In this document: positions 20,886-28,900 of the stretch, one piece after another
Layout: each line of letters opens with the position of its first letter
How positions within the stretch are numbered: position 1 is the first letter of the stretch
NCBI RefSeq assembly: GCF_000485595.1
Contig: NW_014578113.1
Coordinates: 65,550-95,676 of the forward strand
Direction: 5' to 3'
Source of the DNA: Priapulus caudatus
Lineage: Eukaryota > Priapulida > Priapulimorpha > Priapulimorphida > Priapulidae
Length of the DNA: 30,127 nucleotides
The notes under the pieces: generated by a model
The model's database searches: none
Seen by the model: only the letters and a program-made list of their open reading frames with translations
Told to the model about the DNA's origin: nothing
Program-made: the position numbers and the translations under genes

Positions 20886-21262
20886 TTGACCTATGGCGTG
20901 ACCTCTGACCGATGTCGTGACCTCTAACTGACGTCGTGACTTTCGACCACCGTCGTGACCTCTGACTGATATCGTGACCTTTAACCGATGTCGTGACCTC
21001 AGACAGATGTGACCTTTGACTGACGTCATGATCTCTGACTGATATTGTGACCTCCGACCGACATTGTGATCTCTGACTAACCTTATGACCTCTGACCTAT
21101 GCCATGACATATGACCAACATTGTGACCTCTGACCAATGTCGTGACCTTTGACCGACGCCATGACCTTTGACCAATGTCGTGACCTCTGACCTATGACCA
21201 ACATTGTGACCTTTGACTATGCTCTGACCAATGTCGTGACCTTTGACTGATGTTGCGACCTC
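20886..21262. repeat. About 21-bp minisatellite of TGACCT half-sites
   Basis: Eighteen or so units of the type GTCGTGACCTCTGACCGAT, with variable spacing near 21 bases. Most hold TGACCT, one base, then a second TGACC or TGACT. Two units (21086-21098 and 21181-21193) are perfect TGACCT-C-TGACCT, which on the other strand is a DR1 nuclear-receptor site. The array ends about 65 bases before the EGF exon acceptor. Confidence 0.9.
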
Positions 21263-21325
21263 TAGCTGCTCCTGTGCTGTGCATGGTTACCTACTGCATG
21301 TTGTATTGTCTGTATTACTTTGTAG

Positions 21326-21466
21326 CCGCGTCTGCTGGTATAGCGAAAGGCGACTCTGTCTGTGGCGGCGACTCCTGCCATCGTGGCGCCACCTGCATGA
21401 ACGTTAACGCCGAGCACTTCAAATGCATATGTCCGATTGGCAGAGGTGGTGCCACCTGCGACGAAG
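21326..21466 (+). CDS. AGRN: Agrin exon: EGF-like domain preceding laminin-G 1
   Basis: This 141-base exon (47 codons, phase 1 to 1) is bounded by CTTTGTAG and GAAG|GTGAGA. It encodes a six-cysteine EGF module: DSVCGGDSCHRGATCMNV, then FKCICPIGRGGATCDE. The CPIGRGG-x-C ending resembles the CPPGRGG-x-C EGF modules of vertebrate agrin. The final G joins AC of the exon at 22801 to give Asp, leading directly into the laminin-G fold, as in agrin. The exon is intact. Confidence 0.93.
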
Positions 21467-22138
21467 GTGAGACGTCGTTGCGCTATTGCGCATTGCGCAG
21501 ACGGCCGCTTGTCGCCAGGGGGCAGCGCTGGGAGGCAGGAGAGAATTGCGGCGTGCTCGGCGGCGATTCTCACACTATCTTCGCAGCGGCAAGGCAGACC
21601 GGTGCAGTTTCGTTTCATCTTACAATGAAAAAATTCCTTTTGTTTGCGTAAAAAGATTACCACAAAAATTTACGAATTTTCAGTAAAGTATCACAACAAG
21701 ATGGCCGAAGCTCTAACATATTACGACGGACCGTTTCGCAAAAAAGTTGATGCAATGTAATTGCGACAGTTGATCTGTCGAAATTATTTAACACTAATGA
21801 CGAATTTGCGTTTTTGGAACATTTTTAACATTTTGCATAAGCGTGACATAAACTTTTCTTCACGGCGCAGTTAAAAGGGTGAAATCATGTTTTAATCTGC
21901 TGGCAAACGTGTAAACTGCACCGGTGACTGACAAGCTGTGCTCTCTGTGCCGAAATGTGCAATAATGCGAGAAGTGAAGAGACCTCGTACGTTTCTTCTG
22001 GTCATGGGCTCGCGTTGCTGACTCTCTGACCCTCTGTATACTTACTAATGTGTTTCCCCTTCACCTCCCCTGCTGCTTAGAGCCTTAACCGTTGATTGTA
22101 TTATGGTTGCGTTCTCACCCGTGTATGTATAGAATATG

Positions 22139-22215
22139 TATATAATGTAAGTATAGTATATATATGTATGTATATATTATACTTACATTATAATATATAC
22201 ATATATATATATAGA
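22139..22215. repeat. AT-rich inverted repeat
   Basis: TATAATGTAAGTATA (from about 22140) and TATACTTACATTATA (to about 22193) are perfect complements separated by a TATATATGTATG-type loop, followed by more TA repeat. Confidence 0.8.
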
Positions 22216-22551
22216 TTGTAACCGAACCCCCCAACGTTGGTTTGGTACGTCTGCCGCTTTTGCCTTGTTTCCGACGTTTTGTTCTAGACATACACTCTGT
22301 TCTCGCTATGTATGACAACACGCTATCAAACGAATTGACATTAGATTTCATTCCCAAAGACTGTAGGGAATTACAGATTATTGCATATTATCGCATGAAA
22401 ATGTATACATTGTTTGGTATTCTACAAAAATTATATAGATATGTATATTTATATATTTATTCATTTGTTCAATACGATATATATATATGGCTAGGCAGCC
22501 AGTCTTTACTAGTCAAACGAGATGTACTGAACTGGTTTCAAATTCAGTAAT

Positions 22552-22626
22552 CAATGATTGCAATGATTGATTAATGATTGATGATTAATGATTAATGATT
22601 GCAATGATGCAATTAATGATTGCAAG
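22552..22626. repeat. Short tandem repeat of ATGATT words
   Basis: About nine imperfect copies of (CA)ATGATT / TTAATGATT, each 7-9 bases. Confidence 0.85.
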
Positions 22627-22800
22627 CAAGGTACGTTTTTTTTTATATACTTATCACTTTGTATAGGCCGTACATTGTAGTTACCCATACAGAAATTAGT
22701 GCACGCAACATTACAAAAGCATATGTTTGAAGGTGACGAGAGGGGAATCTGTTGCATGCCAGTGTATCAGTTGGGGATTCTCTGAATAATTTTCTTGCAG

Positions 22801-22874
22801 ACCATTCATACAATATCCCAGCATTTAGTGGCACTTCGTGGATGAGGTTCAAGCACATGATGGCACATAGTCAG
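22801..22874 (+). CDS. AGRN: Agrin exon: laminin-G 1, first part
   Basis: This 74-base exon follows TTTTCTTGCAG and ends CAG|GTGAGT. It enters at phase 1 and leaves at phase 0. It encodes HSYNIPAFSGTSWMRF, the first beta strand of a laminin-G domain (in agrin, a short F-x-G-x-S-x-L/M segment directly after the EGF). Laminin-G domains of agrin bind dystroglycan and other surface receptors. The call rests on position, phase and continuation into the next exon more than on its short sequence. Confidence 0.85.
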
Positions 22875-23135
22875 GTGAGTGGCCGTGCCACGGACGTTTC
22901 TTTTTGTTTTGTTTTTTGTTTTCCCACAACCAGTCAGTCGCCGTTAACAAGACTGCATTCTTCGTTCACCGCTGCTGCGCTCGTCGACTTTTATTCGCTC
23001 ATTCTTCTGCTAGAAACATTGTGCAGCAATCGAGCTTGCGCATCTTCTTGGGTTAGCTTCTAGATCGTGTACGTGATCAGTGTACGTAGCTTATATTTAC
23101 TAGTTACACTCTGTAATATCATGCGTTGCTCGTAG

Positions 23136-23260
23136 GTTACCATTGAGATAGAATTCAAGCCGCTGTACGAAGATGGAATCATTATCTACAATGGTCAGTC
23201 CGTGGATGGCAAGGGAGACTTCATATCGCTTGCCATCCGATCGGGATATTTGGAGTACAG
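23136..23260 (+). CDS. AGRN: Agrin exon: laminin-G 1, second part
   Basis: This 125-base exon (phase 0 to 2) follows TGCTCGTAG and ends TACAG|GTATAG. The product reads VTIEIEFKPLYEDGIIIYNG, then GKGDFISLAIRSGYLEYR. Laminin-G hallmarks are present: the E-F-x-P segment, D-G-I-I-I-Y-N-G in place of the usual GLLLY-G, DF-x-L-x-I, and a closing G-x-LEYRFD motif completed by the next exon. The terminal AG combines with the G at 24857 to give Arg. The exon is intact. Confidence 0.95.
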
Positions 23261-23599
23261 GTATAGAAAGAGAATTCGTACCGAAATGTCAACGCGCAAC
23301 TTCAGAAGGATTAACGTATTTGATGTCAGGTCTGGATGTTAGGAGAGGGAGGTTGAAAGAGAATTTATTAGAAATATTGGCGTATAATAAAGGGAATTTA
23401 TTATAATTGTGGTTGACCCACAACTTCAGATAGCTTACATGTTATAACATTACTTTCGGATCTCCAGAATCATTCCCTTGCTGCTGCTACTGAGAATATA
23501 CAATTGACTCAATGACCATTGATACTAGAATTCATTTAGTGACCCACTCTTCTTAAGATCACCTTTCCCAGTGATCCATCTTGCTCCTTGTTACCATCC

Positions 23600-23856
23600 C
23601 TCCTCAGTCACCACCTTCCTTGTTAGCATCCTTCCTTGGACACCCACCTTCCCCTCGTTACCGTCCCTCCCTCAGTCACCCACCTTCCCCTCGTTACCGT
23701 TCCTCCCTCGGCCACCCCTTCCCCTCGTTACCGTCCCTCCCTCAGTCACCCACCTTCCCCCTCGTTACCGTCCCTCCCTCAGTCACCCACCTTCCCCCTC
23801 GTTACCGTCCCTCCCTCGGACACCCACCTTCCCCCTCGTTACCATCCTTCCTTCGG
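23600..23856. repeat. About 36-bp tandem repeat, CT-rich
   Basis: About seven units of CACCCACCTTCCCCTCGTTA-CCGTCCCTCCCTCAGT, 34-38 bases each. The Pro-Ser-Leu-rich frames across it are repeat translations. Confidence 0.92.
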
Positions 23857-23889
23857 TGAGGGTACCTCCTCTGTTAACATTCATCACGC

Positions 23890-24848
23890 TATCAATCGAT
23901 GTCCGTCTCGTCACGCTATCGATGACGTCTCGTCACGCTATCGATGACGTCTCGTCACGCTATCGATGACGTTCGTCACGCTATCGCTGACCGTTTCGTC
24001 ACGCTATCGATGACGTCTCGTCACGCTAAGCGATGACGTCTCGTCAGCTATCGATGACGTCTGCTCACGCTACTCGATGACGTTCGTCAGTCTATCGATG
24101 ACGTCTCGTCACGCTATCGGTGAGTCTCGTCACGCTAATCGGTGACGTCTCGTCACGCTATCGATGACGTCTCGTCACGCTATCGGTGACGTCTCGTCAC
24201 GCTATCGATGACGTCTCGTCACGCTATCGATGACGTCTGCGTCACGCTATCGGTGACGTCTCGTCACGCTAACGATGACGTCTCGTCACGCTATCGATGA
24301 CGTCTCGTCACGCTATCGATGACGTCTCGTCACGCTATCGTGACGTCTCGTCACGCTATCGATGACGTCTCGTCACGCTATCGATGACGTCTCGTCACGC
24401 TATCGATGACGTCTCGTCACGCTATCGATGACGTCTCGTCACGCTATCGATGACGTCTCGTCACGCTATCGATGACGTCTCGTCACGCTATCGATGACGT
24501 ATCGTCACGCTATCGATGACGTCTCGTCACGCTATCGTGACGTCTCGTCAGCTATCGATGACGTTCGTCACGCTATCGGTGACGTCTCGTCACGCTATCG
24601 ATGACGTATCGTCACGCTATCGATGACGTCTCGTCACGCTATCGGTGACGTCTCGTCACGCTATCGGTGACGTCTCGTCACGCTATCGGGACGTCTCGTC
24701 ACGCTATCGATGACGTCTCGTCACGCTATCGGTGACGTCTCGTCACGCTATCGATGACGTCTCGTCACGCTATCGATGACGTCTCGTCACGCTATCGATG
24801 ACGTATCGTCACGCTATCACTGATGTTTCGTCACGCTATCAATGACGT
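23890..24848. repeat. 22-bp minisatellite (CGTCACGCTATCGATGACGT + CT)
   Basis: About 43 tandem units of 22 bases. The main variants are TATCGATG and TATCGGTG in the centre and ACGTATCG at the end. The units between 23960 and 24140 carry scattered indels and the rest are very regular. Each unit has four CpGs. The last two units (from 24803) are slightly degenerate and lead straight into TCTTCGTAG, the 3' splice site of the exon at 24857. Confidence 0.95.
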
Positions 24849-24856
24849 CTTCGTAG

Positions 24857-25067
24857 GTTCGACTGGGCGACGGAGCCGTCGTCATCAAGTCGGAAACCCC
24901 GCATCGAGCTGCGGCGTTTCTACTTCGTCACGCTGAGCCGCTTCAACCAGGATGGTCGCATGAAGATAGAGGGCGTGGGGAGGTGAGCGGACGCAGCGAG
25001 GGCAAGCTGAAGTCACTCGACGTCAAGCGTCCGATGTTCCTCGGCAACGTGCCGCAAGCTACGCCCG
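24857..25067 (+). CDS. AGRN: Agrin exon: laminin-G 1, third part, with three frame breaks
   Basis: The exon begins after TCTTCGTAG and ends CCCG|GTAGGT. Laminin-G-like sequence is readable only by changing frame. (R)FD is followed in one frame by LGDGAVVIKSETP, in the next by IELRRFYFVTLSRFNQDG and RMKIEG, then back to VSGRSEGKLKSLDVKRPMFL and GNVPQ. One base seems missing near 24863, one extra near 24900, and one missing near 24977. If the reading frame were not restored, TGA at 24984 would end translation. RFD-x-GDG, the strand before the R-x-N-x-DG turn, and F-L-G-N-VP are typical of laminin-G. The breaks are more likely sequence error than real lesions, because the flanking exons are intact. 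Confidence 0.8.
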
Positions 25068-25378
25068 GTAGGTGCTAGAGAGAGAGGGGGAGAGAGAGAG
25101 AGAGAAGGGGGAGGGAGGGAGAGAGAGAGAGAGAGAGAGAGGGGGAGAGAGAGAAGGGAGAGAGAGAGAGAGGGGAAGGAGAGAGTGACGTCAAGCGTCT
25201 GATGATCCTCGGCAATGTGTCGCAAGCTACGCCCGGGTAGGTGCTAGAGAGAGAGAGAGAAGGGGGAGGGAGGGAGAGAGAGAGAGAGGGGGAGAGAGAG
25301 AGAGAGGGGAAGGAGAGAGTGACGTCAAGCGTCTGATGTTCCTCGGCAACGTGCCGCAAGCTACGCCCGGGTAGGTGG
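25019..25378 (+). repeat. Triplicated laminin-G exon end with its splice donor
   Basis: The segment GACGTCAAGCGT-TGATG-TCCTCGGCAA-GTG-CGCAAGCTACGCCCG plus the donor GTAGGTG and a following purine-rich stretch occurs at 25019, 25187 and 25321 (spacings 168 and 134 bases). Copies 2 and 3 begin after AGAGAGT rather than after coding sequence. Copy 1 ends CCCG|GTAGGT; copies 2 and 3 end CCCGG|GTAGGT. Only the CCCGG ending gives phase 2, which the next laminin-G exon at 27228 requires. Copy 2 also has Pro-to-Ser and Phe-to-Ile changes relative to copy 1. Confidence 0.88.
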
Positions 25379-26224
25379 TAGAGAGAGAGGGGGAGAGAGA
25401 GAGAGAGAAGGGGGAGGGAGGGATAGAGAGCTAGAGAGAGGGGGAGAGGAAGAGAGAGCGAGAGAGCGAGAGAGCGAGAGAAAGAGAGAGAGTGAGAGAG
25501 CGAGAAAGAGCTGGATGGAGGGAGAGGATGAGAAAGCGCTTGGTAGAGATAGCGAGAAAGAGATAGAGAGGGAGAGAAGAGGGGAGAGAGAGGTGATGGA
25601 GAGAGAAAATGAGCTAAACGTACCATACTTTACCGCTGAGTCTTACATTGGAATTACGCCGCAGGTGATGAATCAAAACTCACATGACCTGCTGCCACTC
25701 ACTATCTACAAGAATATCAACGCGAACTCTCCATCGTAGTAACTCGGCATAGAGTGGAATTACCTGCGCGCAGCTGTGTCTGAGACGAGGGTTATCGCAC
25801 GAGATTGAAACCCTGTCATTTGTATCGCATGGCCGTCGCCTAAAAGCGGCCACACGCGCGCGCGCACGCACGCACGCACGCACTCACGCACTCACACACA
25901 CACACACACAACACATTACGCCGCCGCCGCGGCTTATTCCGCAACGCCGAAGGCGACGAGAGTCGTGTCCGCGAAAACACAAATTGATCCACTCTGCTCA
26001 TCACGTAATCATCAGGGGCGAGTTAGGCGCGGACGCCGGGGGCACACGGGCGTATGATGTAGTAACGCTCGGCCACGGGTTGTCACAACAGCAGCTGCGC
26101 GTCGCGCGAACCTAGGATATAATAGGCCAGTGGTTGTTAGGATCCGCGTCGGGTGCGTAACGAAGCGAAATGATCTAAAGCACCCAATGTATATTATGCA
26201 TTAACACCGGAATGGCAGTGTGTG

Positions 26225-26403
26225 GTAGGACCTCTGCTCGTGTGTGTTCGTCCGGAGTGCGTGCGTGTGTGCATCAGTATATGTGTGAGTGTGTTTGCCC
26301 GCGAGTGCGTGCGTGCGTGTGTGCATCTGTATATGCGTGCGTGTGTGCATCAGTATATGCGTCAGTGTGTGTGCCCGCGAGTGCGTGTGTGCGTGGTCGC
26401 GAG

Positions 26404-26435
<32 letters not shown>

Positions 26436-26470
26436 TGTGCGTGCGTGCGTGCCGTGCGTGCGTGCGTGTG
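26225..26470. repeat. GTGC/GTGT microsatellite
   Basis: An imperfect GTGCGTGC repeat with embedded CATCAGTATATG words recurring at about 26271, 26320 and 26350. Confidence 0.9.
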
Positions 26471-26556
26471 TAACAAGGAATGCATGTGTGTAGTCAATAT
26501 AGCGTGTAAGTGTAGTCCATAATGATAAGCATGTGATATATATATATTATATATAG

Positions 26557-27034
26557 CAGGCCCGTAGCCAGGGGGGGTTCGGGGGGTTCGAACGAACCCC
26601 CCCCCGAGCCCCTCCCCCCCAAGCAAAAAAAATTTTTTTGGAAGATTTGCTAGAATTTCACCTCAGGTCGCTCCATTTTAGTGTAATAATTGCAAAATCT
26701 CCATCGTGCGGAGGGTGAACAGTGAACACCCCCTCCCACACCCTCCCCGCTCGGTCGCTTGGCTCCCTCGCCTGGTTGCTTCGCGCCCGAGCAGGGGCGT
26801 GTACAGGGGGGGGTCCAGGAGTCGCGACCCCCCCTTGCTCGCGCAGAAACGCATCTGAGGGGGTGTAATTTTAAAAAATTTCTGGGGGAGGGCCCCCCCA
26901 GACCCCCCCTTCGCGTGCTCGCAACTATGGGTTACGGTTAGACCCCCTGTTACAAATCCTGTACACGCCCCTGCCGAGCAAATTGTCAACATTGAAAAAC
27001 GAACCCCCCCAATAGAAAGCTGGCTACGGGCCTG
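26557..27034. mobile_element. Non-autonomous DNA transposon (MITE), outer element
   Basis: The terminal inverted repeats are CAGGCCCGTAGCCAG (26557-26571) and its exact complement CTGGCTACGGGCCTG (27020-27034). A 5-base duplication TATAG flanks it (26552-26556 and 27035-27039). The interior is G/C-homopolymer rich (GGGGGGTTCG near the left end, GAACCCCCCC near the right) and non-coding. It contains a second element. Confidence 0.88.
26792..26973. mobile_element. Non-autonomous DNA transposon (MITE), nested inner element
   Basis: Inverted ends CAGGGGCGTGTACAGG (26792-26807) and CCTGTACACGCCCCTG (26958-26973) are perfect complements. CCGAG is duplicated on either side (26787-26791 and 26974-26978). 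CAGGGGCG ends are known from hAT-type transposons, but those make 8-base duplications and only 5 bases match here. The element has no coding capacity. Confidence 0.85.
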
Positions 27035-27069
<35 letters not shown>

Positions 27070-27227
27070 GTGAGAGGAGAGAAGAGACATCGCATTTCCT
27101 CCTTATATATATATATATATATTGCTATGCATGCATGCACGTATCAATTTGTCTCCCCCCTTCCTCCCTCCCCTGATATACTGTCATTAGTCGACCTGTG
27201 TGCTATGATGGGTTTCTCTCCCTACAG

Positions 27228-27352
27228 GGTCATGGAAAACATGGGTGTTAGCCTTGGGCTGGTTGGCTGCATACAGTCGCTCAAGATAAACAGTAAGGAG
27301 TACGATCTTGTCTACCCAGGATCGCTGGATATTGAAGATGGAGCTGAAATAG
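27228..27352 (+). CDS. AGRN: Agrin exon: laminin-G 1, fourth (C-terminal) part
   Basis: This 125-base exon follows CCCTACAG and ends ATAG|GTGTGT. Entering at phase 2 it reads VMENMGVSLGLVGCIQSLKI, then NSKEYDLVYPGSLDIEDGAE. G-L-V-G-C-I-x-x-L-x-I-N is the signature closing strand of laminin-G domains (GF/LRGCI-x-x-L-x-I-N), including the conserved Cys. It leaves at phase 1, where an EGF exon would be expected next in agrin, but none is found before the order breaks near 28250. The exon is intact. Confidence 0.95.
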
Positions 27353-27780
27353 GTGTGTATATTCTCTAGCAAGCTCATCTTTTGCGGCTACATATGCTAT
27401 TAGCATAACAATCAAGAGATAACGGAGTAGGTTGGGTGAGTGTGCGTCGTAAGCGTAGACATACTACAGAGTTCCGCATCACCTTATATGCCAGTTGCGA
27501 CTCACTTCTCGTGATATGAAACACGTCTGTTGTTGTCCCAGAAAGGACCAGAATTAGTTAGAAGATTGAATAGTGCTTGAGGGTGACAAATAATCTATTG
27601 TAGGTAGTTGCACAGTTGATAGATAGTATCACAAGTGGTAGATTCGGGGATATACTACACGTAGTCCTTTCCTATAGCAGCGTAGCATATCTTCAGCTGT
27701 AATATCTGTTGGGTAGTAAGACCGTGTAGGCAGTAAGACTGCCCCAACCAGGTCGTTATTTTCAGTTGCCAACCTCTGCG
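27353..27780. other. Intron, nothing recognised
   Basis: Unique-looking sequence without an exon, microsatellite or inverted repeat that I can support. Confidence 0.5.
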
Positions 27781-28100
27781 AGTTGGGTTTTTAGCTCACC
27801 TTGACATCGTCAAGCTGAGCTATTGCCATGGGTCGTCGTCCGTCGTACGTCCATCCGTCCGTCAACATTTGGCTACGGTCAACGATAACTCAGGAACCGT
27901 TTGACCCACATGTTTGAAATTGGGTATAGTTGTTACTGCTATGCTCCCATATTAAACGTCCTATTTTGGAGCACGCCAGTCGACGTACTTTCGAGCCACG
28001 GCAATTTTTTTGCCAAAAACGGGAATTGCCATTAGTCAGTTGAGGTTTAACGGATTTTGCTCATTTTTGGTATGTGAATGAATAAGGGCTAGGGGTTTTG
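27781..28100. mobile_element. Dispersed repeat of the TTTTAGCTCACC type
   Basis: It begins TTTTTAGCTCACCTTGAC. TAGCTCACCTTGAC and GTCAAGCTGAGCTA form a hairpin with a short loop. Next comes GCCATGGGTCGTCGTCCGTC with repeated CGTCCGTC words, then AACTCAGGAACCGTTTGACC. I recall repeats with this start, the GTCGTCCGTC block and the CAGGAACCGTTTGACC segment from several marine invertebrate genomes. There is no coding capacity and I did not determine the 3' end. Confidence 0.55.
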
Positions 28101-28252
28101 ATATTTAAAAAAAAATTATGCAAATTAGGTAGGAATTGGCAATTATATAGCATATTATATAGACACGCAGATAACAAACAGTCTGTGGTGTCACATTCGT
28201 CTGGTTCATTTGACAAGATTTCATTGACAATATCTTTAATGCAAAATTACTA

Positions 28253-28411
28253 CTTTCTCTTCCTCTCTCTCCTCTCTTGATCACACTTACTCGCTCTCTC
28301 TCTCGCACTTTCTCCCATTTCACTCAGCACCTTCCCCCCCCCTCTACATCTCGCTCTCTCTCTCTCTCAACACTGACCGCCCTCTCACCCCTCTTCTTCT
28401 GTGCATTTCAG
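28253..28411. other. Start of a clean duplicate of 4440-4630
   Basis: From CTTTCTCTTCCTCTCTCTCC onwards the sequence follows 4444 onwards: TTGATC-CACTTAC, TCTCTCGCA, CACTCAGCACC, an eight-C run, TACATCTCGCTC, CAACACTGA. Indels are confined to the earlier copy. To the left of 28253 the two loci are unrelated. This is the likely contig junction. Confidence 0.75.
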
Positions 28412-28558
28412 CGTGCGGATGCTCCAAGTTCGGCTCGGTGCGTGACGACTGCGAGCAGATGACAGGTCGCTGCGTCTGCCGTACGGGCGTCTCCGGTAAC
28501 AAATGCAACTCGTGCACCAACGACGGAGAGATGCTCGGGCCGAATGGCTGTGCCGCAG
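28412..28558 (+). CDS. AGRN: Agrin exon: laminin-EGF-like module 2 (clean copy, out of order)
   Basis: This 147-base exon (49 codons, phase 1 to 1) lies between TGCATTTCAG and GCAG|GTAAGT. It encodes [20 protein letters not shown], then [14 protein letters not shown] and LGPNGCAA. The [10 protein letters not shown] word is shared with the second laminin-EGF module of vertebrate agrin, and the eight-cysteine spacing is complete. In the protein it must follow the exon at 3012-3173: C + CG gives Pro, restoring the vertebrate-like GC-x-PC junction. Here it lies 1.1 kb after a laminin-G exon, which no agrin has. Because it is phase-symmetric, an automatic gene model would splice it in frame at the wrong place. 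Confidence 0.95.
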
Positions 28559-28755
28559 GTAAGTTACAGGCGCGTGCATGCGTCACTTGTCACATGTCTT
28601 GTGGATGGCACCTTGTCACACTGTTACATATGCTGTGGATGGGGACGACGATGTCTCATTGTTATGTATGTTGTGGATGGGGGGGGGCCATGTCTCATTG
28701 TCACTTACTCTACCCACTACGCTAATCTTACCTCTCTCCCTCTCCGCGTGCGCAG

Positions 28756-28808
28756 CCGACAACGCACAGATGCCGGCGCATAGCTGCGACGACCTGACCT
28801 GCTACTTC

Positions 28809-28809
<1 letters not shown>
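28756..28809 (+). CDS. AGRN: Clean 5' fragment of the agrin Kazal exon (array unit 1)
   Basis: After the acceptor GTGCGCAG the sequence encodes (A)DNAQMPAHSCDDLTCYF and then runs into CT repeat instead of the FGG/CVCP continuation. The G ending the previous exon plus CC gives Ala, so the junction is in frame. This is the first, error-free member of the array seen at 5010-6931 and 13782-16258. It differs from most later units by CAT for CGT (His for Arg), as does the first unit of copy A near 5036. Confidence 0.85.
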
Positions 28810-28814
<5 letters not shown>

Positions 28815-28850
<36 letters not shown>

Positions 28851-28854
28851 TCTC

Positions 28855-28898
<44 letters not shown>

Positions 28899-28900
28899 CC
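28815..28900. repeat. CT dinucleotide microsatellite
   Basis: CT runs with a few interruptions. The clean contig probably collapses or leaves the Kazal-unit array at this point. Confidence 0.92.

Larger units (their letters stand above)
21467..22800 (+). other. Agrin intron between the EGF and first laminin-G exons
   Basis: No exon is seen. It contains an AT-rich hairpin (about 22139-22215), a second short AT tract near 22480, and a tandem ATGATT-type repeat at 22552-22626. The remainder looks unique, and the open frames on both strands lack domains. Confidence 0.65.
23261..24856 (+). other. Agrin intron filled by two minisatellites
   Basis: The first 310 bases are unique and without an exon. 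The rest is a pyrimidine-rich 36-bp tandem repeat and then a 22-bp minisatellite that reaches the next acceptor. Confidence 0.8.
25379..27227 (+). other. Agrin intron before the last laminin-G 1 exon
   Basis: A GA-rich tract runs to about 25610 and includes GAGAGCGAGA words. Unique sequence at 25615-25855 holds an open frame to 25739 that I do not recognise. A CACG tract (25855-25912), a GTGC microsatellite (26225-26470), two nested transposon-like elements (26557-27034), a GA tract (27043-27065) and a TA tract (27103-27122) follow. I see no exon. Confidence 0.65.

Noticed and set aside
20886-21262. CRISPR-like or tRNA-like array
   Set aside because: A minisatellite of directly abutting 21-base units without spacers or cloverleaf potential.
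23890-24848. CRISPR array (regular repeated 22-base units)
   Set aside because: Units are contiguous with no unique spacers, and the context is an animal intron.
24857-24981. A separate laminin-G exon ending at GGGAG|GTGAGC (24981)
   Set aside because: The donor word is good, but coding similarity (VSGRSEGKLKSLDV) continues through it with no acceptor before 25067, so it reads as one exon. It remains possible as an alternative donor.
25515-25739. Plus-strand frame ending in FTAESYIGITPQVMNQNS-like sequence
   Set aside because: The first half is GA repeat. The second half has no recognisable domain, and no donor or phase supports it as an agrin exon.
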